This document shows positions 1 through 4,881 of a stretch of 6,372 nucleotides of DNA, in pieces. Location of the stretch: NCBI GenBank assembly GCA_015520535.1, contig WAPZ01000071.1:1-6372 (forward strand), written 5' to 3'. The notes under the pieces were generated by a model that worked only from the letters and a program-made list of their open reading frames with translations, was not told the DNA's origin and searched no databases. A program made the position numbers and the translations under genes. The number at the start of each line of letters is the position of its first letter. Position 1 is the stretch's first letter. The stretch is from Candidatus Heimdallarchaeota archaeon (lineage in GTDB: Archaea > Asgardarchaeota > Heimdallarchaeia > Hodarchaeales > S146-22).

Positions 1-144
1 GCTGCCGAAGAAATTTGGCGGCAATTAAAAGAATGGCTGCATTGCCGGCTCTTTACCACGGTCGAAGCACTAAAAAAGGCTATTGAAGCCTTTTTGCAAT
101 GCCACCGGAAACTGAATGTCCGTTTGGTCAATTACTTTTCATAG
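1..144 (+). CDS. IS630-like DDE transposase, C-terminal end only (partial, or remnant)
   Basis: Frame 1 is open from the window edge to a TAG at 142-144 and gives 47 residues. The pattern, with EEIWRQLKEWL followed by RLFTTVEALKKAIEAFL, resembles the tail of IS630/Tc1-type DDE transposases. In that family the last catalytic acidic residue sits in a 'NPxExxW...LK' helix, followed by a 'tleeLkxaixxfl' helix. Only the tail is in the window, so the catalytic triad and completeness cannot be judged. The stretch is clearly richer in G+C than the following 500 bases, which fits an element from another source. I found no convincing terminal inverted repeat after the stop, so the element boundary is not placed. 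The family call rests on a short similarity pattern only. Confidence 0.6.
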   Translation, partial: AAEEIWRQLKEWLHCRLFTTVEALKKAIEAFLQCHRKLNVRLVNYFS

Positions 145-215
145 TCACTACATGGGGCAGCTATGTATCGTTCCTTTTTGGGAACATGTGTCTACTTTTG
201 CTACTTGCACAAACG

Positions 216-254
216 GGAGATGGTTCGGTGTAACGCTGAGAAACCGGTATCTCC
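216..254. repeat. Inverted repeat / hairpin with six-pair outer stem
   Basis: GGAGAT at 216-221 pairs exactly with ATCTCC at 249-254. The helix can continue inside as GGTT (222-225) with AACC (242-245), or as CGGT (226-229) with ACCG (243-246). It lies about 70 bases after the transposase stop and is richer in G+C than its surroundings. It could be a transposon-end structure or a small RNA hairpin. It does not form a tRNA. Confidence 0.4.
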
Positions 255-341
255 ATGACTAATATACGAATGCATAACGTTGTTGAAAGGAAAATAAAGA
301 CGACTAAATAGATCGACAACTTATTAAAGCACTTTAAAAAG

Positions 342-368
342 GTTTTTAGTATAAAAACAATTTTTTTT
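342..368 (+). terminator. Possible terminator: weak A/U hairpin followed by T8
   Basis: GTTTTT (342-347) and AAAAAC (353-358) can form a six-pair stem with a five-base loop. Two A and eight T (361-368) follow. The stem is almost all A-U, so the T run is the main signal, as is usual for archaeal factor-independent termination. It would end any transcript coming out of the transposase side. Confidence 0.35.
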
Positions 369-394
369 GCCGCAAAATTCTTATAAATTGAAAA

Positions 395-419
395 CAATCG
401 TTCATACAAGGAACAATTG
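395..419. repeat. Imperfect palindrome, 9-base arms, one mismatch
   Basis: CAATCGTTC (395-403) and GAACAATTG (411-419) pair at eight of nine positions around a seven-base spacer. A TATA-like TTATAAATT lies just upstream at 381-389, so a transcript starting from it would begin about here. This position suits an operator or the first hairpin of a leader. No regulator gene is in the window. Confidence 0.35.
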
Positions 420-430
420 ATGTGATCTGC

Positions 431-471
431 GTCTTTTCTTTTGCTTAGAGTCCTTAATGGAAAAGAAAGAC
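431..471. repeat. Hairpin-forming inverted repeat, 11 pairs with one bulge
   Basis: GTCTTTTCTTTT at 431-442 pairs with AAAAGAAAGAC at 461-471. This gives 11 pairs with one unpaired T (437) and an 18-base loop. The arms are pyrimidine and purine tracts, so chance formation in AT-rich DNA is possible. The proximity to the repeat at 395-419 makes a structured leader or RNA worth considering. Confidence 0.35.
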
Positions 472-524
472 TTTTAAACATGAAAGGTGTGATGTATGGC
501 GAGAACGATGAATAAGTGTCAGTT

Positions 525-551
525 ATGTTCTTATAGAATGTGACAGAACAT
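525..551. repeat. Inverted repeat ATGTTCT / AGAACAT
   Basis: Seven bases at 525-531 are perfectly complementary to 545-551. A competing small hairpin (TTCT 528-531 with AGAA 535-538) and the pair TGTCA 517-521 / TGACA 541-545 use some of the same bases. The repeat lies about 85 bases before the methyltransferase start and overlaps a TATA-like TTATAGAA (531-538). It could therefore be an operator at the methyltransferase promoter. Confidence 0.3.
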
Positions 552-617
552 TGGTGGCATGAAGGGATAAATGTTACGGATGTTTTCCTCCCAGTAATCA
601 AAAAAGATGATAGAATT

Positions 618-623
618 GGAGGT
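618..623 (+). promoter_or_regulatory. Shine-Dalgarno of the methyltransferase
   Basis: GGAGGT ends 11 bases before the ATG at 635 and supports that start over the ATG at 641. A CCTCC at 587-591 could pair with this GGAGG. With only five pairs this is weak evidence for occlusion. Confidence 0.6.
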
Positions 624-634
624 TTTTAAGAAAT

Positions 635-2146
635 ATGTCGATGCGCATTAATTTTGATGACATTTTTAAACGTAAAAAAGAGCTTTCACGTTTTTTTACA
701 GAAGGTTCGTATAAGTTTAAACTTGTAGAAGTTGTAAGTCGTAATTTTCTTGAAAATAACACACATTCGGATTGGAATTCAAATAATAGGAATAATATAT
801 TATTTTGGGGCGATAATTTTTCGGTAATGGCATATTTATTGAACAATGGCTGGGCTGAGACGATAGATTTGATTTATATAGATCCTCCATTTTTCACTGG
901 TAATGTCTTCCGTGTTAAGAACAAAAAGGGGGAGAATACCCAATTAAACCTACGGGGAGTGGATCAGTTAGCATATGTGGATAAATGGCGTGGGGGCTTA
1001 ATGACCTATTTAACCTACATGTACGATCGTCTTTTTTTGATGAAAGAACTGTTAGCTGAGACGGGTTCCTTGTATATTCATGTAGATTGGCATATCTCTC
1101 ATTATATCAAGGTTCTGTTAGACGATATTTTTGGGTATGATAATTTTCGACGTGAAATAATCTGGAATGTTGGAAGTGTTTCTGGTTTTAAAAGTAAAGT
1201 TGAAGGGTGGGTGCGACAGCATGATGTGATTCTTTATTATACAAAATCTGACGAATATACGTTTAATAAGCAGTTTCTTCCGTACAAAGAAGAATATATT
1301 AAGAAAATGTTTCGATATGTAGATGAAAATGGTCGACGTTATAGAAAGCGTCGCGGTGGACGACAGTATCTTGACGAAAGTAAAGGTATGCCGATTGGCG
1401 ATGTGTGGAATGATATTATCTCCTTTCAAACAGCAACTCAAGCGCATGAATACGTCAATTTTGAAACACAAAAGCCGGAGAAATTGTTAGCAAGAATTGT
1501 TAAGGCTTCGTCAAATGAAAATGATTTAGTTGCAGATTTTTTTCTTGGTTCTGGAACAACTATTGTGGTGGCAGAAAAACTGCATCGCAAATGGATTGGT
1601 AGTGACATCTCGAAAGTGGCGATTTACTTGACTAAAAAGCGTCTTTTGCGTCTAAATCAACAGGTTGAAGTAAAAAATGAAAGAAATAAGTCGTACGAGT
1701 CGTATAATCCTCAGCCGTTACTATTTAACGTGTTCTATGGCGATTTTTCAATTAATGATTATGCTAAAAAGGGGAATGAACAATGGACGAAAAATCTAAC
1801 GCTAACGTTTAATATTGAAATCATACAAGAACATAAAACCGTGACTCTTACTTTTTCAAGTATCAGCGCGGATTTTGAAAAAGATGGTGAGCATTTATCC
1901 TATGCAACTACATGTAAACCTGAGATTAGACAATATTTAGATTATTGGGCTATAGATTGGAATTTTAATGGAAATTGGTTTAACAATAATTGGGCTAGTT
2001 TTAAAATCGGAAAAGACAAGAACATAACATTAGACGTGCAGCATCAATATGAACACTCGGGAAAATATACCATAAAAATTGAAGCATTGGATATTTTTGG
2101 AAATTATGGTGCTAGAGAGTACCAAATTGTAGTTAAACGCGATTAG
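635..2146 (+). CDS. Beta-class type III Mod-like DNA N6-adenine methyltransferase with C-terminal PKD-like domain
   Basis: A 503-residue enzyme that would transfer a methyl group from S-adenosylmethionine to a base in DNA. Motif order defines the beta class. The catalytic motif IV, IDPPF (82-86), comes first. A target-recognition stretch follows at about 180-275. Motif X is near TQKPEKLLARIV (278-289), motif I is DFFLGSGTT (301-309), and motif II is near WIGSD (320-324). DPPF favours adenine N6 as the target. Residues about 385-503 are beta-rich and end in a PKD-like strand pattern (SGKYTIKIEALDIFGN, 475-490). I have an impression of similar tails in Mod-like proteins of restriction or defence loci. 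The start at 635 is chosen for GGAGGT at 618-623; the ATG at 641 is less well spaced. No Res helicase-nuclease is adjacent on either side, so it looks like an orphan or a detached component. The catalytic motifs look intact. Confidence 0.88.
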   Translation: MSMRINFDDIFKRKKELSRFFTEGSYKFKLVEVVSRNFLENNTHSDWNSNNRNNILFWGDNFSVMAYLLNNGWAETIDLIYIDPPFFTGNVFRVKNKKGENTQLNLRGVDQLAYVDKWRGGLMTYLTYMYDRLFLMKELLAETGSLYIHVDWHISHYIKVLLDDIFGYDNFRREIIWNVGSVSGFKSKVEGWVRQHDVILYYTKSDEYTFNKQFLPYKEEYIKKMFRYVDENGRRYRKRRGGRQYLDESKGMPIGDVWNDIISFQTATQAHEYVNFETQKPEKLLARIVKASSNENDLVADFFLGSGTTIVVAEKLHRKWIGSDISKVAIYLTKKRLLRLNQQVEVKNERNKSYESYNPQPLLFNVFYGDFSINDYAKKGNEQWTKNLTLTFNIEIIQEHKTVTLTFSSISADFEKDGEHLSYATTCKPEIRQYLDYWAIDWNFNGNWFNNNWASFKIGKDKNITLDVQHQYEHSGKYTIKIEALDIFGNYGAREYQIVVKRD

Positions 2147-2179
2147 TTCTGAATATGACGTTAACCTCTGAGAATACGC

Positions 2180-2211
2180 AAAAAAAAGGACGAAAAACGA
2201 AATATAAAAAA
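2180..2211 (-). terminator. T-tract terminator of the 52-residue gene
   Basis: Read on the minus strand, the 65 bases after the stop of the small gene carry T runs of six, five and eight within 32 bases and no strong hairpin. Such tracts are typical of archaeal termination. The same stretch is the A-rich 3' flank of the convergent methyltransferase gene, whose own terminator would have to lie in or beyond the T-rich end of the small gene (about 2247-2263, plus strand). Confidence 0.5.
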
Positions 2212-2244
2212 GGTAACAGGATAAAAGCGAATATATAATAAGCG

Positions 2245-2403
2245 TTACTCTTCTTTCTTTTTAGTAGGTATTTTACCTTCAAGTTCTGCGGCACGTTCAG
2301 CTACATCTTTCGTGCCCGCCTTTTTAGAAGCTGCTAAAAATTCTTTTTGAACGTCTTCTGGTAGTGTACCCTTTTTTTCCTCTTTTTTCTCTTCTTCTGG
2401 CAA
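2245..2403 (-). CDS. Small charged 52-residue protein of unknown function
   Basis: The reading frame starts at TTG (2403-2401). GGGAGGTT (2417-2410, minus strand) lies six bases upstream, which decides against the longer frame reaching back to 2511. The product has a Glu/Lys N-terminal tail (residues 2-11). A central predicted helix, about 14-43, runs from LPEDVQKEF to AERAAELEG. A Lys/Glu C-terminal tail (48-52) follows. It has no cysteine, no tryptophan, no signal peptide and no membrane segment, so it should be soluble and cytoplasmic. It converges on the methyltransferase gene and diverges from the protease gene. I do not recognise the family. The strong ribosome binding site, flanking promoter and terminator, and structured composition argue for a real gene. 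Confidence 0.65.
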   Translation of the reverse strand: MPEEEKKEEKKGTLPEDVQKEFLAASKKAGTKDVAERAAELEGKIPTKKKEE

Positions 2404-2409
2404 TATGAT

Positions 2410-2417
2410 AACCTCCC
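2410..2417 (-). promoter_or_regulatory. Shine-Dalgarno selecting a TTG start
   Basis: GGGAGGTT on the minus strand ends six bases before the TTG at 2403. There is no in-frame ATG or GTG at a comparable distance, so this site is what makes the 52-residue reading the preferred one. Confidence 0.7.
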
Positions 2418-2454
2418 ATGTTTGCCTTAACTTTTCAAATAAAATAGTTTTTTG

Positions 2455-2470
2455 TTGTTTATAAATGTGT
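2455..2470. promoter_or_regulatory. Near-symmetric TATA element shared by divergent genes
   Basis: TTTATAAAT at 2458-2466 reads ATTTATAAA on the other strand, so it can serve as a TATA box in either direction. Leftward, initiation about 25 bases away would give a leader of roughly 30 bases for the 52-residue gene. Rightward, it would give a leader of about 50 bases for the protease. Confidence 0.45.
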
Positions 2471-2480
2471 GGGTTTGGAG

Positions 2481-2492
2481 AATTATTTAAAC
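2481..2492 (+). promoter_or_regulatory. Second TATA-like element before the protease
   Basis: TTATTTAAA at 2483-2491 would place initiation near 2512, about 25 bases before the chosen protease start. It is an alternative to the shared element at 2458-2466. The sequence alone does not decide between them. Confidence 0.35.
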
Positions 2493-2537
2493 GCCAAAAG
2501 TTTTTGCTCACTTAGGCAGTATGTTAATGTGATTTCA

Positions 2538-4640
2538 ATGTGGAAGAAGATAGTTCAATCGTGGTTAACATTTTTTATAGTGTTAATTTTAGTTGCTGGA
2601 ATATTTAATAAAACCGCTGTAACAAACGGGTTTCACACTAAAATAATCACTCAGGTAAGAAATGTTGATGATAAGGATATAACAGTGAATTCAAAACCAT
2701 TCAGTCTTTTATCCAGAGATTATTCACCGTCTACCGAATCTATGTCTATTGGTGGATCTCATACGTTAAGGTTACCAAAAATTCCATTGGTAAAAACAGG
2801 CGAGGCGTTTAAGTTTTCGGATCAAGCGTCATTGGATTTACATAAAAGTAGTACAGCTTATGAATTAGGACAAACCATGGAATTTTGGGCGATTGACTTT
2901 TATAAAATGAATAATGGGAAGGATGACGACTCCGATGGTGTGATCGATGGTGATGATTATAATGAGTATTTTTACAAGGAAACGTTCACAATTAGGGCAA
3001 TTACTAATAATACGGTAATTGCAGTGGCGGGCGACGTGGAGAATGATACCATTACCACGTTGGCAAGTCAAGCTGAGGAAGTTTACGATGTGGAAACTGG
3101 AATTTACGGTCCACCACTGGATGTCGATAGTGATTCAAAGGTATTTATTTTAGTGTATGATATAAAAGACCCATATTATTATGGTTATGGATTTAACTTC
3201 ATCTCCGGTTATTTTTATGCACTTCATGAATATCCAAAAGGCTCAAATCCAAATGATATCACATATTATAGTAATTACAAGGAAATTATCAACTTGGATC
3301 TAGATCCGTCCAATGTAACCTCCGGGGATACGCTATCACATGAATTTGAACATTTAGTACATTTTAGTCGATATTATGAGGATCCAAGTGCCCAACAAGA
3401 ATCAGTGTGGGTAGATGAAGGTCTCGCCATGTTAAGTGAATACCTCATGGGATATGGTCCCTCGGAATTCTATTATTCTAAGGATTCGTCTGGAAGTTTT
3501 GGGCAACATCCCGAAGTCTCATTAACGCACTGGGACTATTATGATCAAAAAAGACGTGTGATTGCTAATTATGGTGCAGCTTTTTTGTTTATGCTCTATT
3601 TATACGAACAGTATGGTGGTAATGAAACACTTCGAGCTTTGATTAAAAACCCACACGTATCTGGACGAGGTATTGAAGAGACACTTCAATCACGTGGATA
3701 TACAAATGTAAGTTTTCAAGAAGTATTCCGTAACTGGACAATTACAAACTATCTAAATTCTTATAGTCTCAATAAGAGTTTAACAAACTCATATTCCTAT
3801 GATAACGTATCATTTGGCTTTTCCCTGAATTCTTTTGAAAGTATCGCCACTAATTTTCCTAATACCTTTAGTTTTTCGGCACCACCGTGGGGGACGCAAT
3901 ATATTCGCCTTGAAATTACTCAACCCACTTTTACTATGCTGTTTAATGCCACAGCAAATGTTCCTTTTTTAGTCACCTTAATCCTTCAGAATTCGACGGA
4001 CATTGTGATCCAACGATACTTTATACCAGAAAGCCAAGAAATACAGATTATAGAGGTGCCCGATTTTACGCAGTATACCGATAAAATGTTAATAGTTTCA
4101 CCATTAACCTCTAACTCCGAAAAAGACTATGATGACGAAAATCCCGGAACAGATAGGGCGTTTACCGTTTATGTTAACATCAATTTCATTAAAATCGAAA
4201 ACGGTGAAGTAAAAATAGATTCACAAAATCAGTCCGTGAAACTTATTCATCTCACTTTAGAGGGTTGGGATGAAAATTCGGTGTTTTCTACAAGTTATCA
4301 ATTGATGAATGTTAATCAAGAGTCAGTAGTAGCCTCTGGCATTCTTAAGTATATAAATGGTCAAGGATGGGAAAGTGACGAAATTAACCTAAACGGTGAA
4401 AAAGGAACCTATATTTTTCGTGCAACTTTGACTAACAATACACATGTAGCATTATATGAATCTCCTCCTTTTACTATAGATTTTTCAGAAAAAAACGAGA
4501 GTTCATCGGAATCGACCCGCATACAAACAACCACCGGAGTGTTTACTACGATTCCTACATTGACAGCATACGTGACACTGATTTCTCTTGCTTCTGCAAC
4601 TTTTTGGATACGCAAACTGTACAAGAAGCGACAAGTGTGA
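2538..4640 (+). CDS. Secreted, membrane-anchored M30 (hyicolysin)-like zinc metalloprotease
   Basis: A 700-residue extracellular protease. An N-terminal signal segment (MWKKIVQSW then a hydrophobic run to about residue 23) supports the ATG at 2538; a frame extension back to 2469 only adds a non-signal-like stretch. GTGA at 2529-2532 is a weak ribosome binding site. A Ca-binding-like acidic loop (DDDSDGVIDGDD, 129-140) precedes a strand reading KVFILVYDI and then the zinc site HEFEH (268-272). WVDEGLAML follows, where E294 is the likely third ligand, which is gluzincin geometry. The 'ILVYDI...GYF...HEFEH...DEGLAM' layout matches M30-like peptidases, usually HEFQH. Residues about 400-650 look like beta-sandwich domains. 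A Ser/Thr-rich spacer, a transmembrane helix (about 670-691) and a basic tail (RKLYKKRQV) would hold it in the membrane with the catalytic part outside. The substrate is unknown. Confidence 0.85.
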   Translation: MWKKIVQSWLTFFIVLILVAGIFNKTAVTNGFHTKIITQVRNVDDKDITVNSKPFSLLSRDYSPSTESMSIGGSHTLRLPKIPLVKTGEAFKFSDQASLDLHKSSTAYELGQTMEFWAIDFYKMNNGKDDDSDGVIDGDDYNEYFYKETFTIRAITNNTVIAVAGDVENDTITTLASQAEEVYDVETGIYGPPLDVDSDSKVFILVYDIKDPYYYGYGFNFISGYFYALHEYPKGSNPNDITYYSNYKEIINLDLDPSNVTSGDTLSHEFEHLVHFSRYYEDPSAQQESVWVDEGLAMLSEYLMGYGPSEFYYSKDSSGSFGQHPEVSLTHWDYYDQKRRVIANYGAAFLFMLYLYEQYGGNETLRALIKNPHVSGRGIEETLQSRGYTNVSFQEVFRNWTITNYLNSYSLNKSLTNSYSYDNVSFGFSLNSFESIATNFPNTFSFSAPPWGTQYIRLEITQPTFTMLFNATANVPFLVTLILQNSTDIVIQRYFIPESQEIQIIEVPDFTQYTDKMLIVSPLTSNSEKDYDDENPGTDRAFTVYVNINFIKIENGEVKIDSQNQSVKLIHLTLEGWDENSVFSTSYQLMNVNQESVVASGILKYINGQGWESDEINLNGEKGTYIFRATLTNNTHVALYESPPFTIDFSEKNESSSESTRIQTTTGVFTTIPTLTAYVTLISLASATFWIRKLYKKRQV

Positions 4641-4642
4641 AA

Positions 4643-4688
4643 CTTTCATTTTCTATCATTTTGCTTTTCCTTTTCCCTTTTTTCCTAA
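4643..4688 (+). terminator. T-rich terminator after the protease
   Basis: Directly after the TGA the plus strand has repeated T runs of up to six within about 45 bases, interrupted by C, and no strong stem. This is the usual look of an archaeal terminator and separates the protease from the inositol unit. Confidence 0.5.
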
Positions 4689-4723
4689 AAAAATAGGTTT
4701 AAAAACGTATTAATTGCATCTTG

Positions 4724-4743
4724 CGTGGAAAAACTTTAAAAAG
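4724..4743 (+). promoter_or_regulatory. Archaeal-type promoter of the inositol unit (BRE + TATA)
   Basis: A purine-rich BRE-like GTGGAAAAA (4725-4733) precedes CTTTAAAAA (4734-4742). Initiation about 25 bases downstream would be near 4764, giving a 5' leader of about 118 bases, long for an archaeal transcript. The word ACTTTAAAAAG also occurs at 331-341. Confidence 0.5.
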
Positions 4744-4763
4744 TGCGATATTCTATTCTCTTC

Positions 4764-4881
4764 ATAGGTAAAAAAGGTGGTAAAAGACCACCGCCAATAG
4801 AGTCAGAAAGCTCTTTTTCTTAGCCTTTTTGCTGTTTCTGATCCTCTATTTGGCTTTAAACAGCAAGGAGGTTGAAAACTA
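4764..4881 (+). promoter_or_regulatory. Candidate two-state RNA switch in the IPCT leader, sequestering the Shine-Dalgarno
   Basis: Three helices can be drawn by hand. H1: GGTGGT (4776-4781) with ACCACC (4787-4792), six perfect pairs and a five-base loop. H2: 4793-4809 with 4835-4854, 17 pairs, interrupted only by one unpaired base (4849) and two (4842-4843). H3: 4820-4837 with 4858-4875, 18 contiguous pairs (14 Watson-Crick, four G-U) closing a 20-base loop. H3 includes all of the Shine-Dalgarno AAGGAGGTT (4865-4873). H2 and H3 share bases 4835-4837, and the rest of the H2 right arm is the H3 loop, so they exclude each other except as a partial pseudoknot. H2 would leave the ribosome site open and H3 would close it. 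I recognise no known riboswitch class. A temperature-, ligand- or protein-responsive element is inferred from architecture only. Confidence 0.55.
4865..4873 (+). promoter_or_regulatory. Strong Shine-Dalgarno of IPCT, inside a helix
   Basis: AAGGAGGTT ends eight bases before the ATG at 4882 and fixes that start. Every base of it can be paired with 4822-4830 in the H3 helix of the leader. Confidence 0.75.

Larger units (their letters stand above)
145..634. other. 490-base stretch without a convincing gene; several inverted repeats
   Basis: No plus-strand frame gives more than a short peptide with a plausible start. The one long minus-strand frame (161-601) begins at a TTG without a ribosome binding site and has unremarkable composition. 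The stretch contains at least four hairpin-capable inverted repeats (216-254, 342-358, 395-419 and 431-471) and a weaker one at 525-551. It also has TATA-like words at 331-341 and 381-389 and a run of eight T at 361-368. It may hold the right flank of the transposon, the methyltransferase promoter and leader, and possibly a small structured RNA. None of these can be separated by eye. Confidence 0.6.

Noticed and set aside
216..254. tRNA or known small-RNA gene at the hairpin
   Set aside because: No T-loop, D-loop or anticodon arrangement can be fitted on either strand, and box C/D motifs are not convincingly paired.
161..601. 146-codon minus-strand open frame across the spacer
   Set aside because: It starts at a TTG without a ribosome binding site, its product has no family-like pattern, and it runs through the inverted repeats. 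Long open frames are expected in AT-rich DNA on one strand.
598..846. 82-codon minus-strand open frame
   Set aside because: It lies mostly antisense to the start of the intact methyltransferase gene and has no supporting start signal.
1118..1471. 117-codon minus-strand open frame
   Set aside because: It is fully antisense within the methyltransferase, whose catalytic motifs explain the sequence.
635..2146. Complete restriction-modification or defence operon
   Set aside because: Neighbouring genes encode a transposase end, a tiny protein on the other strand, a protease and inositol enzymes. None is a nuclease, helicase or specificity subunit.
2404..2511. Extension of the small minus-strand gene to an ATG at 2511
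   Set aside because: The strong ribosome binding site at 2417-2410 lies inside the extension and points to the TTG at 2403. The added residues look unlike the charged core.
2469..2537. Extension of the protease frame to an upstream ATG
   Set aside because: The extra 23 residues precede a clear signal peptide and would overlap the divergent promoter. The ATG at 2538 puts the signal segment at the true N-terminus.
4409..4624. 71-codon minus-strand open frame
   Set aside because: It is antisense to the C-terminal anchor region of the protease, with no ribosome binding site or recognisable product.
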